Positions 1 through 7,227 of a stretch of DNA of 64,000 nucleotides are shown here, piece after piece. A model generated the notes under the pieces. It saw only the letters and a list, made by a program, of their open reading frames with translations. It did not search any database and was not told the origin of the DNA. Position 1 is the first letter of the stretch; each line of letters opens with the position of its first letter. The position numbers and the translations under genes are program-made. Origin of the DNA: Kribbella catacumbae DSM 19601 (GTDB lineage: Bacteria > Actinomycetota > Actinomycetes > Propionibacteriales > Kribbellaceae); assembly GCF_000372465.1 (NCBI RefSeq), contig NZ_AQUZ01000001.1, positions 1 to 64,000 of the forward strand. The letters run 5' to 3'.

Positions 1-135
1 CTCGTTACGGACCTTGCCGCCCTCCCGGAACGTCCGGCGCAGGTAGGCGGACTGGTACTCGCGGCGCTCCCCACGCTTGTCCACATGCGACTTCCGCACT
101 CTGACTACGTGGACCGCGCCATCCTTTCTACCCAT
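1..135 (-). CDS. IS1634-type transposase, N-terminal part (runs off window)
   Basis: Read on the minus strand from ATG 135-133, the 45 visible codons begin MGRKDGAVHVVRVRKSHV and continue through a basic, Tyr/Arg-rich stretch (EYQSAYLRRTFREGGKVRNE). This looks like the N-terminus of IS1634-family (IS4-superfamily) transposases common in actinobacteria; the family is recalled, not searched. The catalytic domain lies beyond the left edge, so intactness cannot be judged. No strong ribosome-binding site is visible. The inverted repeat of this element was not identified with confidence between 136 and 269. Confidence 0.7.
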   Translation of the reverse strand, partial: MGRKDGAVHVVRVRKSHVDKRGERREYQSAYLRRTFREGGKVRNE

Positions 136-269
136 GAACACACAGTAACGGCATCTCTCGCGTCAGGCCGCTCAACACGCCGAATATTCTGACTACATCA
201 CAGGACAGCAAAGACACAAACACGCAGGTCAGGCAAGGAGTCGCCGCTCAAGGCCGCCGCAACTTCGGG
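136..269. other. spacer between transposase and sigma gene; likely IS end
   Basis: A non-coding stretch more AT-rich than its surroundings (for example the run around 181-220), as expected for the upstream end of an insertion sequence. A small hairpin, CCGCAAC at 257-263 against GTTGCGG at 276-282, spans the stop codon of the sigma factor gene. It could be that gene's terminator or part of the IS end. Confidence 0.35.
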
Positions 270-1196
270 TTAGGTGTTGCGGTGGGACCTGCGTTGGGCG
301 CGAAGCCGGACGCCGAGGTCGCTGACCTGATCCAGGTGGCGAAGCTTGTCGGGGTTCACGATGAAGTGGATGGTCTGGATCGTGCCGTCGTCGGCGATTC
401 CGAGCCCCATCACCCCGGCGAGCTGGTCCTGCTCGTCGTACGCCATGGCGCCGGGCTGGCCGTTGACCTCGGTGAGGCGGAGGCGAACGCCGAGGCGTGC
501 GAACGCGGCCATCCCGGCCAGCACCGTACGTGCCACGTGCTTCCGGCCGTTGACCGATCGGCCCAATGCCGGCACGTTGCCGCCGCCGTCCGCATGCAGC
601 GCCACGTCTTGAGCCAGCAGCTCTTCGAGTGCGCTCAAATCGCCTTGTTCGGAAGCGGCGAAGAAGCGCTGCGCCAGCTCTTGGCGTCGCTCCCGTGTGG
701 CGTGATAGCGCGGCCGACTCTTCCGGACGTGGTTGCGGGCTCGCGCCACCAGGTGCCGTGCGCTGTCAACGTCGGTGCCGATGATCTCGGCGACATCCGC
801 ATACGGGTAGTCGAACACCTCGCGCAGTAGGAAGGCGGCCCGCTGGTGCGGCGACAGGGTCTCCAGCAGCACCAGGAACGCCAGCGACATCGAGTCGGCC
901 CTCTCAGCGAGCTCGGCCGGCGTCGGCCCTGTGACCACCGGTTCCGGCAGCCACTCGCCGACGTAACTCTCCCGCCGCACCCTGGCCGACCGGAGCTGGT
1001 CGATGGCCAACCGCGTCACCAGGGTGGCGATGTAGGCCCGCGGCGAGGTGATCGGCTCGTCCCGCTGCAGGGTCTGGTGCATCCGCAGGAACGCCTCCTG
1101 CACCACGTCCTCGGCTTCGCTGACGCTGCCGAGCATCTGGTACGCGATGGCGAACGCCCGTGGGCGCAGCTCGCCGTACAGGTCCGAGACGGACAT
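270..1196 (-). CDS. sigJ: ECF41/SigJ-type sigma factor with SnoaL-like C-terminal domain
   Basis: 308 aa. Residues 1-75 form the sigma-70 region 2 (YQMLGSVSEAEDVVQEAFLR); regions 3/4 follow around residues 95-165 (LSPHQRAAFLLREVFDYPYADVAEIIG). From about residue 180 there is a SnoaL-like domain (ELAQRFFAASEQGDLSALEELL) holding the DGGG motif and a terminal NPDKL motif. In ECF41 factors this extension controls activity in place of an anti-sigma factor. The start at MSVSDLYG is chosen because it lies 5 nt after the epimerase stop and is preceded by GAGGG; a longer frame reaching 1406 would run through the epimerase gene. ECF41 genes typically sit beside an oxidoreductase, decarboxylase or epimerase, and the upstream gene here fits. 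Confidence 0.88.
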   Translation of the reverse strand: MSVSDLYGELRPRAFAIAYQMLGSVSEAEDVVQEAFLRMHQTLQRDEPITSPRAYIATLVTRLAIDQLRSARVRRESYVGEWLPEPVVTGPTPAELAERADSMSLAFLVLLETLSPHQRAAFLLREVFDYPYADVAEIIGTDVDSARHLVARARNHVRKSRPRYHATRERRQELAQRFFAASEQGDLSALEELLAQDVALHADGGGNVPALGRSVNGRKHVARTVLAGMAAFARLGVRLRLTEVNGQPGAMAYDEQDQLAGVMGLGIADDGTIQTIHFIVNPDKLRHLDQVSDLGVRLRAQRRSHRNT

Positions 1197-1201
1197 GTCG
1201 G

Positions 1202-2146
1202 CTATTCCAATCCCTCGAAGAATCCCGTGCGCCAGCTCGGGTACTGCAACGTCCAGCCCAGTTCGCGCTTGGCCTTCTCGCTGGAGATCCCGCGAGCGCG
1301 CGTCATCATATCCACCGCGGCCTGACCGGCCAGCATGCGCACAAGCCAGGCCGGTACGCGACGCGGCGGCTTGGCGCCGAGTGCGCGCGCCAAGACCGGC
1401 TGCCATTCGCGCACGGGCACCGGCTCGTCGTCGGCGACGTGGTAGATCCCGGCCTTGCCGCGTTCGACGGCCGCGACCGTGGCCGACGCGGCGTCGACGA
1501 TGTGCACCAGCGACAACACCCCGCCACCGTTGCCGACGATCGGAAGCCTCCGTTTGCGGATCTGCGCGGTCATGATGGCATCCGGCGCGGCGCTGAGGCT
1601 GGTTCCCGGGCCGTAGAAGCCGCCGTAGCGAAGCGCGATGCCGTCAGCCCAGGTGATGCGGGTGACCGCGTCCTCCAGGTAGCGCAGTGCGGCCACCGCC
1701 TCCGCCGCGTCGCCAGGGGCGTTCGGCTCGAGCCGGCCGCTCTCGTCGGTCACCGGGCCGCCGGTGCGTTCCATCCACTGAGCGTTGCTCTGGGCAACGA
1801 ATCTGCGGACGCCGACGGCGCGCCCGGCGGCCAGCAGGTGGTCGGTGCCCTCCGTGCGCAGACGGTTGGTCGCGGCAGCCATCAGCTTCACCTGCCGGAG
1901 GCTCATCGGTCCGTTCAGCGCGGTCAACTGATGCACGATCACCTCCGGCTCCGCCTTGGCCACTGCGTCCGCCACCGACTCGGGGTTGAGCGCGTCGAGG
2001 ACAACCGGTTCGGCACCGAGTGCGCGCAACGCATCGGCCTTGCTGGCCGAGCGCGTCGTGCCGACGACCTCATGGCCGCGGGCTACGAGCTGGACCACCA
2101 TCTGGCTACCGATCGCACCGGATGCTCCGGCAAGGAAGATCTTCAT
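1202..2146 (-). CDS. NAD(P)-dependent epimerase/dehydratase family protein
   Basis: 314 aa. The N-terminus MKIFLAGASGAIGSQMV is a Rossmann GxxGxxG nucleotide site. The extended-SDR pattern continues with ALRYGGFYGPG near residue 160 and LVHIVDAASATVAAVE near residue 210. The start ATG at 2146 has GGAGA just upstream. It is the first gene of an operon with the SigJ-type sigma factor, 5 nt downstream. Such epimerase-like partners are the usual regulated gene of ECF41 sigma factors. The substrate cannot be read from the sequence. Confidence 0.85.
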   Translation of the reverse strand: MKIFLAGASGAIGSQMVVQLVARGHEVVGTTRSASKADALRALGAEPVVLDALNPESVADAVAKAEPEVIVHQLTALNGPMSLRQVKLMAAATNRLRTEGTDHLLAAGRAVGVRRFVAQSNAQWMERTGGPVTDESGRLEPNAPGDAAEAVAALRYLEDAVTRITWADGIALRYGGFYGPGTSLSAAPDAIMTAQIRKRRLPIVGNGGGVLSLVHIVDAASATVAAVERGKAGIYHVADDEPVPVREWQPVLARALGAKPPRRVPAWLVRMLAGQAAVDMMTRARGISSEKAKRELGWTLQYPSWRTGFFEGLE

Positions 2147-2336
2147 GACGTCTCCGTTCGTCGAGTACACAGACAAAGACGAGATGCCCCACCCGTCCAT
2201 GACCACCTGTGACCCACTTCACCGGTCACCGATCAGCTTCGGCGACAGTTGGCCTGGGCTGACAGGTTCAGCGGGGCGCCGGGCTGGGGGCTGGGGCCAC
2301 CGGGGTGCTCGGGTTCTCGCCCCGGCGACGAGGTCT

Positions 2337-2428
2337 GCGGAGCCCCATGCCATCAGTACGCCTTCGTCGCCCGGTGGGAAGCGCTTGCGCTACGGCATAC
2401 GGGGGCGACTGATGGCATGGAGCTCCGC
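2337..2428. repeat. palindromic unit 1
   Basis: Arms at 2337-2357 and 2408-2428, 20 of 21 positions complementary. It carries ATGCCAT/ATGGCAT where the other units have ATCCCAT/ATGGGAT, so both sides changed together. The loop holds GGTGGGAAGCGCTTGCGC. Confidence 0.85.
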
Positions 2429-2564
2429 GTCACCCCCGCCGGGCGGCTGCCTGCCGGTACTGCGCACGCCCCGGGCTCGCGCGGTACAGCGCCCGCCGGG
2501 CTCGAGTGTGGCGGGCGCCGCTGCGGTCGGCGACTGGCTCGGGTTTCGCTCGGCGGCGAGGGTA

Positions 2565-2655
2565 GCGGAGCCCCATCCCATCAATACGCCTACGTCGACC
2601 GGTGGGAAGCGTTTGCGCGGCCGGCTAGGGGGCGATTGATGGGGTGGACCTCCGC
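2565..2655. repeat. palindromic unit 2
   Basis: Arms at 2565-2585 and 2635-2655 with 18 of 21 positions complementary, one of the three mismatches being a G-T type. The inner pair is A/T, against G/C in unit 1. The loop core is GGTGGGAAGCGTTTGCGCGG. Confidence 0.85.
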
Positions 2656-2842
2656 GCCACCCGCCGGGTGGGGGCGGAGTACTGCGCGCGCCAGGCTAAC
2701 CCCGTGCCTACGCGGGCTGGGTCGCGTTCGACGGGTCGGCGCGTGCCGCGAGTTTCGCGGTACGGCGTCTGCCGGGGCTGGGGGTCTGGCGGTCGGCCGC
2801 TGCGGGCGCGGAGCTGCTCGGGTTCGCCCGGTGCCGACGGTA

Positions 2843-2934
2843 GCGGAGCTCCATCCCATCAATGCGACTCTGTTGACCGGTGGGAAGCGTTTGCGCGGCT
2901 GGATAGGGGGGTGATTGATGGGATGGACCTCCGC
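2843..2934. repeat. palindromic unit 3
   Basis: Arms at 2843-2863 and 2914-2934, 20 of 21 complementary, the best stem with unit 1. The loop core is identical to unit 2 over GGTGGGAAGCGTTTGCGCGG. Confidence 0.85.
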
Positions 2935-3068
2935 TTCACCTCGCCGGGTGGGTGCATGCCGGTCTGCGCAGGCCGCGGGCTAGCGCGCGCCGGTATCTGC
3001 CGGGGCTGGGTGTGGCGGGCGCCGCTACGGGCACAGAGTTGCTCGGATTTCGCGTCGGCGGCGAGGTT

Positions 3069-3160
3069 GCGGAGCTCCATCCCATCAGTGCGCCTCCGTT
3101 CCCCGCTGGGAAGCGTTTACGGGGCGGTAGGTGGGGTTGATTGATGGGATGGGACTCCGT
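3069..3160. repeat. palindromic unit 4
   Basis: Arms at 3069-3089 and 3140-3160, less perfect at the outer ends. The loop core GCTGGGAAGCGTTTACG has diverged from units 2 and 3. The unit ends 46 nt before the stop codon of the short thrS gene. Confidence 0.8.
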
Positions 3161-3205
3161 GTCACCTCCAGCGGGCGGTCGCGCACGGTGAGATCGCTGA
3201 GTGGG

Positions 3206-4429
3206 TCAGTTTCGGAGAGGATCGGACTGGGCTGCCAGGTTGTTCAGTACGGCGGACGCGGGGGCCGAAGGGTGGCGGTCGCCGGTGCGGTTTCGGAGGG
3301 CGATTTCGCCGGCTGCCGCTTCGCGGGCGCCGATGACGGCCTGGTGGGGTACGAGGCGGTTCTCGCGGATGCGGGCGCCGAGGCTGCCCTCGTCGGCGTA
3401 CGCGATCTCGGCGCGCAGACCGACGTCGAGCGCCTGACGGAGTACGCCGGCAGCAGCGTCCTCCTCGGCGTCCGAGATCGGGAGTACGACGAGTTGCACC
3501 GGCGCGAGCCACGCCGGGAAGGCTCCGCCGTGGACCTCGATCAGGTGGGCGACCGCGCGTTCGATGCTGCCGACGATGGCGCGGTGCACCATCACCGGCC
3601 GGTGTTTGTTGCCGTCGGCACCGATGTACTCCAGCCCGAACGCCGCGGGCTGATGGAAATCGATCTGGATGGTCGACAAGGTGGACTCCCGCCCCGCCGA
3701 GTCCTCGACCTGGATGTCGATCTTCGGACCGTAGAAGGCGGCCTCCCCCAGCTCCTCGGAGTACGGAAGCCCGGCCTTGTCCAGCACGTCACGCAGCAGG
3801 TCAGCGGCAAGCGCCCAACTCTCCGCATCACCGACGTACTTGCTCGACGCGTCCCCGAGCCGGGCATCCTCAGACGGCAACGAGAGCACGTAGCCCGACG
3901 CGCTGATCCCGAGATCGCGATGCGCCTGCTTGATCAGCTCGAGTGCCGCCAGCGCCTCGTCGGCGACCTGCTCCAGCATGCAGAAGATGTGCCCGTCGTT
4001 CAGCTGCATCGCGCGAACTCTGGTCAGCCCGCCCAGTACGCCGGACAGCTCCGACCGGTACTGACCGCCGAGCTCCGACATCCGCAACGGCAGCTCGCGG
4101 TAGCTGTGCGCGCGAGACCGGAACATCAACGCGTGATGCGGGCACAGGCTCGGCCGCAGCACCACCTCTTCCCCGCCGATGTCCATCGGCGGGTACATGT
4201 CCTCGCTGTACTTCGACCAGTGGCCGGAGATCTCGTAGAGCTCACGCTTCCCGAGCACCGGCGAATAGACCTGCTGGTAGCCGGCTCTTCGCTCGACGTC
4301 GACGATGTACCGCTCGAGTGCCTGCCGGATCGCGGCACCGGCAGGAAGCCAGTACGGCAGTCCCGCGCCGATCAACGGATCCGAGTCGAACAGGCCGAGT
4401 TCCCGGCCGAGCTTGCGATGGTCGTACAT
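3206..4429 (-). CDS. threonine--tRNA ligase paralogue lacking TGS and editing domains
   Basis: 407 aa, against 674 aa for the full-length thrS in this window. It begins directly with the class II catalytic core (LGRELGLFDSDPLIGAGLPYW), so the N-terminal TGS and editing domains are missing. The three zinc ligands of the active site are kept: Cys in RPSLCPHH, His in QLNDGHIFC, His in RPVMVHRAIVGS. The anticodon-binding domain follows (APVQLVVLPIS), making it plausibly active without proofreading. The start at MYDHRK has GAGGAG upstream. The gene follows tesB with a leader peptide and a hairpin between them. Short ThrRS paralogues can act as stress or inhibitor-tolerant (borrelidin) copies; that role is inference. 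Confidence 0.88.
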   Translation of the reverse strand: MYDHRKLGRELGLFDSDPLIGAGLPYWLPAGAAIRQALERYIVDVERRAGYQQVYSPVLGKRELYEISGHWSKYSEDMYPPMDIGGEEVVLRPSLCPHHALMFRSRAHSYRELPLRMSELGGQYRSELSGVLGGLTRVRAMQLNDGHIFCMLEQVADEALAALELIKQAHRDLGISASGYVLSLPSEDARLGDASSKYVGDAESWALAADLLRDVLDKAGLPYSEELGEAAFYGPKIDIQVEDSAGRESTLSTIQIDFHQPAAFGLEYIGADGNKHRPVMVHRAIVGSIERAVAHLIEVHGGAFPAWLAPVQLVVLPISDAEEDAAAGVLRQALDVGLRAEIAYADEGSLGARIRENRLVPHQAVIGAREAAAGEIALRNRTGDRHPSAPASAVLNNLAAQSDPLRN

Positions 4430-4474
4430 GGTGATGGACTCCTCAGTGACGAGTGAGGCGAGTGTCCACACGGC

Positions 4475-4504
4475 GAAGCCCCGGGGCACTCGCCCCGGGG
4501 CTTC
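4475..4504 (-). terminator. attenuator-type terminator hairpin before the short thrS
   Basis: A perfect 13-bp stem (GAAGCCCCGGGGC on the plus strand) with a 4-nt loop, 45 nt upstream of the thrS paralogue start and 18 nt after the leader peptide stop. There is no T-run, common in high-GC actinobacteria. Its place between leader peptide and gene points to attenuation, not to the end of tesB. Confidence 0.75.
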
Positions 4505-4522
4505 GAATTCGACAGTCAGCTG

Positions 4523-4576
4523 TCAGCGCGCCGGGACGTACCTCGGCGTCGTCGTCACCACTGCGCGCTGGTTCAT
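4523..4576 (-). CDS. leader peptide with three consecutive Thr codons
   Basis: A 17-codon frame, MNQRAVVTTTPRYVPAR, starting 18 nt after the tesB stop and ending just before the terminator hairpin. It holds ACG-ACG-ACG in a row directly ahead of a threonyl-tRNA synthetase gene. This is the classic arrangement for ribosome-mediated attenuation: stalling on Thr codons when charged tRNA-Thr is low would prevent the hairpin and turn on synthetase expression. A short hairpin (GACAG/CTGTC) lies between peptide and terminator. No clear Shine-Dalgarno is visible. Confidence 0.65.
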   Translation of the reverse strand: MNQRAVVTTTPRYVPAR

Positions 4577-4594
4577 GTCGTCAAACGTAGCAGG

Positions 4595-5437
4595 TCATTC
4601 CTCGTCCAGGTCAAGTCCGATAGGCCGGATCAGACCCTCCTGCGCAACGGATGCCACCAACCGGCCGTCCTCGCTGAACAGCCGCCCGGTGGCGAAGCCG
4701 CGCGCTCCCGAAGCCGACGGCGACGCCTGGTCGTAGAGCAGCCACTCGTCCGCACGGAAGGGCCGGTGGAACCACAGCGCATGATCGATCGAGGCCGGCT
4801 GGATCCGCCGGTCGCCGATGATGATCCCGTGCGGCAACAAGCTTGCCCCGAGCAACGTCAGGTCGCTCGCGTAGGCCAGAACGCAAGCATGCAAGGTCTG
4901 ATCGTCGGCAAGCTTGCCCGAGGCCCTGATCCAGAACTGCCGCCCGGTCAGCCCGGCCAGCCGTACGTCGAGCGCCGCCCACTCCTTGTTCCAGTCCTCG
5001 GCCTTGCGCCCACTCGCCGCCTCGAAGACCGACGCGAGCGTCGGCGCCTCCTCCGGCGGTACCAGGTCGTCCGGCATCGGGTCGGCGTGATCCAGCCCCG
5101 GCTCGGGCACTTGGAACGAGGCAGACATGTAGAAGATCGTCTTGCCGTGCTGCGAGGCAACGACCCGCCGGCTGCTGAACGAGCGCCCGTCGCGGATCAG
5201 CTCCGGCTTGTAGACGATCGGCACGGAGGTGTCGCCGGGGCGCAGGAAGTACCCGTGCAGCGAGTGCACGACGCGATCCGGCCCGACCGTGCGGCCGGCC
5301 GCCGCCAGCGCCTGGCCGAGCACCTGCCCGCCGAACACCCGCTGGGCAGATGTCTGCGGTTGCCTCCCCCGGAACAGGTCGGCGTCGATCTTCTCCAGGT
5401 CGAGCAGCTCGACCAGATCCTCCAGGGACTCGGGCAT
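4595..5437 (-). CDS. tesB: acyl-CoA thioesterase II
   Basis: 280 aa, the usual TesB length. It has two hotdog domains: the N-terminal one with FRGRQPQTSAQRVFGGQVLGQAL and the C-terminal one from about residue 170, with HALWFHRPFRADEWLLYDQ and the LFSEDGRLVASVAQEG ending typical of the family. It hydrolyses acyl-CoA to free acid and CoA in the cytoplasm. The start ATG 5437 has GGATGAGG upstream. The short thrS leader begins 18 nt downstream. Confidence 0.92.
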   Translation of the reverse strand: MPESLEDLVELLDLEKIDADLFRGRQPQTSAQRVFGGQVLGQALAAAGRTVGPDRVVHSLHGYFLRPGDTSVPIVYKPELIRDGRSFSSRRVVASQHGKTIFYMSASFQVPEPGLDHADPMPDDLVPPEEAPTLASVFEAASGRKAEDWNKEWAALDVRLAGLTGRQFWIRASGKLADDQTLHACVLAYASDLTLLGASLLPHGIIIGDRRIQPASIDHALWFHRPFRADEWLLYDQASPSASGARGFATGRLFSEDGRLVASVAQEGLIRPIGLDLDEE

Positions 5438-5545
5438 GCCTCATCCTGACAGCTCCCTGGCATCAGGTCGGCACGCGGATCGCAGTACCGGTGTGGTGCC
5501 CCTCACGCGGTCATTTTCGGTGAGCTTTCGGTGACGGACGGTAGG

Positions 5546-5563
5546 TTGGTGAACGTTCAACCA
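5546..5563. promoter_or_regulatory. imperfect palindrome around TGAACGTTCA, possible operator of doxX
   Basis: The sequence TTGGTGAACGTTCAACCA contains the perfect 10-bp palindrome TGAACGTTCA at 5550-5559, 30 nt before the DoxX start. Position and symmetry suggest a repressor site; the regulator is unknown. Confidence 0.45.
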
Positions 5564-5590
5564 TCAAACGCACGAATGACAGGAGTAGCT

Positions 5591-6049
5591 GTGAGCGCCC
5601 TCCGCACGCTGACCCGGCCCGTCCACGCCTCGCGCGACCTTGTACTGCTGATCGCCCGAGTTGGCCTCGGCGTAGTCTTCATCGCCCACGGCTGGCAGAA
5701 GTTCCGTACCAACGGCCTGGACGGCACCGCCGCCGGCTTCGACCAGATGGGCGTGCCCGCACCGACGCTTTCCGCGTACTTCGCCGCCTTTGTCGAGCTC
5801 GTCGGCGGAGCAGCCCTCATCCTCGGTGTGCTCACCACCGTCGCCGGCGTGCTGCTCGCCGTGAACATGGCCGGCGCGTTCCTGTTCGTCCACATGTCCA
5901 ACGGCATCTTCGTGGCCAACGGCGGCTGGGAGTTGGTTGTCGTCCTCGGCCTGTTCTCCCTGATGGTGGCGGCGATCGGCGCCGGGCGCTTCTCGCTCGA
6001 CAACGCGCTCACCCGGAGTACTGCGGGGCGCGCGACCGTCTCCGCCTGA
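5591..6049 (+). CDS. DoxX family membrane protein
   Basis: 152 aa with four predicted membrane segments: LVLLIARVGLGVVFIAHGWQK, the FVELVGGAALILG region, VAGVLLAVNMAGAFLF and WELVVVLGLFSLMVAAIG. The early ARVGLGVVFIAHGWQKF segment is characteristic of DoxX/DoxD-like proteins. The GTG start at 5591 is chosen for the AGGAG at 5581; an in-frame ATG at 5576 lacks such a site. Members are linked to redox and thiol stress in actinobacteria; the precise function is unknown. A 42-bp perfect palindrome follows the gene. Confidence 0.85.
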   Translation: MSALRTLTRPVHASRDLVLLIARVGLGVVFIAHGWQKFRTNGLDGTAAGFDQMGVPAPTLSAYFAAFVELVGGAALILGVLTTVAGVLLAVNMAGAFLFVHMSNGIFVANGGWELVVVLGLFSLMVAAIGAGRFSLDNALTRSTAGRATVSA

Positions 6050-6059
6050 CGCCCAACGC

Positions 6060-6101
6060 AACGCGGCGGCTGGTGCACCTAGGTGCACCAGCCGCCGCGT
6101 T
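6060..6101. terminator. bidirectional terminator, 42-bp perfect palindrome
   Basis: Every base from 6060 to 6101 pairs with its mirror (centre CCTAGG). It lies between the convergent DoxX and PAC2 genes, 8 nt from the end of the latter, so it can end transcripts from both sides. Confidence 0.85.
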
Positions 6102-6109
6102 CGTAGTAC

Positions 6110-7024
6110 CTAGTTGTCGTCCTCGCGGTTCAGTTCGGCGAGGAACTGCTCGACCTCGGCCCCCAGCTCGTCGGCTGAGGGAGTCGAGCCGGCGAGGAGG
6201 CTGCCGCGGCTGATGGAGCCAGCGGCTGCGTCGTACTGCGTCTCAAGCGCGTTGACCACTGAGGAGGCGTCCTCGGAAGCCTCCACCTGCTCGTCGACCA
6301 TGCGACCCGTCACGGCCGCCTCGTCGAGCAGGGCCTTGCTAGGGAGCAGCAGGCCGGTTGCCGACGAGATGGCGTGCACCAGGGCCAGCGCTGCGCCCGG
6401 GAAGCGGTTCTCGGCGAGGTAGTGCGGCACGTGTACTGCGAAGCCCATCGCGTCCTTGCCGGCCTCGCCCAGGCGAACCTGCAGCATCGTCGCGGCGCTC
6501 GCGGGGAGGCGCATCTCGCCGTCCCAGATGTTCGAGCGGGTCACCAGCTCAGGGCGGGTCGCGTGTGCGGTCAGGCCGAGCGGGCGGGTGTGCGGGACGC
6601 CCATCGGGATGCCGTGGACGCCGACGGTCAGCGTCACGTTGTACAGGTCGATCAGCTGGCGAACAGCTCCGGCGAACCGGTTCCAGTGGTTGTCGGGCTC
6701 GACGCCCTCCAGCAGCAGGAACTCGACGCCCGCGTCGTCCTTCATCAGGTGCAGCGACAGCTGCGGCGGGCTGTAGTCGATGAACCGGTCCTCCGCGAAC
6801 GTCACCTCGGGACGGCGGGCCCGGTAGTCGTGCAGGAGGTCGACGTCGAACCTGGCGAGCAGCCGGTTCTCCAGTACCTCGAGCAGGTGGTCGGCGGTGA
6901 CGCGGCCGGCCTGGCCGGCGTCCATGAACCCGTCGAGCGAATGCACCAGCACCTTCGGCGTAGCCGCCGGGCCGGTCGCCACCGACTCGTCGACGATCTC
7001 GTAGAGGTCGTCCGGTCGCAGCAT
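6110..7024 (-). CDS. PAC2 family protein
   Basis: 304 aa. It shows the PAC2 fold pattern: VLVHSLDGFMDAGQAGRVTADHLL near the N-terminus, LEGVEPDNHWNRFAGAVRQLID in the middle and VHGIPMGVPHTRP. The family is named after eukaryotic proteasome assembly chaperone 2; actinobacterial members are of uncertain function, though these bacteria have proteasomes. The start at MLRPDDLYE (7024) is preceded by GAGGAG. The last 60 residues are Glu/Asp-rich and probably helical. Confidence 0.85.
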   Translation of the reverse strand: MLRPDDLYEIVDESVATGPAATPKVLVHSLDGFMDAGQAGRVTADHLLEVLENRLLARFDVDLLHDYRARRPEVTFAEDRFIDYSPPQLSLHLMKDDAGVEFLLLEGVEPDNHWNRFAGAVRQLIDLYNVTLTVGVHGIPMGVPHTRPLGLTAHATRPELVTRSNIWDGEMRLPASAATMLQVRLGEAGKDAMGFAVHVPHYLAENRFPGAALALVHAISSATGLLLPSKALLDEAAVTGRMVDEQVEASEDASSVVNALETQYDAAAGSISRGSLLAGSTPSADELGAEVEQFLAELNREDDN

Positions 7025-7200
7025 CGTCGTCTCCTCAACAGTGGCCTTCAGGGCGGTCGGCCCCTCTATCCTGCCTTCCCCTGCAACAACGTCAGCGCGG
7101 CGGGCAGGAATTCCGGCCGGTGGGATCTTTCTCACCCCGTACTTCGCGGCGCGCCCCGACCTGTCCGGAACCCGACAGATCCGCCCGCGGACGAGCATTT

Positions 7201-7221
7201 TGGGAAAGCGCTTGCTAGCGT
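7201..7221 (+). promoter_or_regulatory. LacI-type operator overlapping a leaderless promoter
   Basis: TGGGAAAGCGCTTGCT contains the 8-bp palindrome AAGCGCTT typical of LacI-family sites. It is immediately followed by TAGCGT (7216-7221), 6 nt ahead of the GTG start at 7228, the spacing of actinobacterial leaderless promoters. Binding there would block the dehydrogenase-DUF2264 operon. Confidence 0.6.
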
Positions 7222-7227
7222 GCTCCT

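Larger units (their letters stand above)
2265..3160. repeat. noncoding array of four ~230-280 bp units, each centred on a long palindrome
   Basis: Between the epimerase promoter side and the 3' end of the short thrS there is no credible gene. Four imperfect tandem units are seen, with palindrome starts at 2337, 2565, 2843 and 3069 (spacings 228, 278, 226). Each unit has two 21-nt arms (GCGGAGCTCCATCCCATC... and its complement) separated by about 50 nt containing a shared GTGGGAAGCGTTTGCG-like core, then a GC-rich link with CCGGGCGG, GCCGGGGCTGGG and CTCGGGTTTCG-like blocks. A partial link precedes unit 1 from about 2265. Several plus-strand frames stay open across it but shift between units, so it is judged non-coding. 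Confidence 0.85.

Noticed and set aside
1197..1406. 70-residue N-terminal extension of the SigJ-type sigma factor
   Set aside because: It lies entirely inside the epimerase coding sequence, and the internal ATG has a proper spacing to the upstream stop.
2178..2214. ECF41-type promoter before the epimerase
   Set aside because: A GGTCACA and a CGTC exist on the right strand but are 26 nt apart instead of 16, and the first base deviates.
2249..3144. Long plus-strand frames with recurring GGKRLRG and VDRWEAFAR peptides
   Set aside because: The peptides come from the nucleotide repeat itself; frames shift between units, codon bias is poor, and no ribosome-binding site is present.
2337..3160. CRISPR-like array
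   Set aside because: Units are over 220 bp apart with related, not unique, spacers and long internal palindromes; no cas genes are in the window.
4429..4597. T-box riboswitch before the short thrS
   Set aside because: No T-box sequence or specifier-loop layout; the region is mostly occupied by the leader peptide and terminator.
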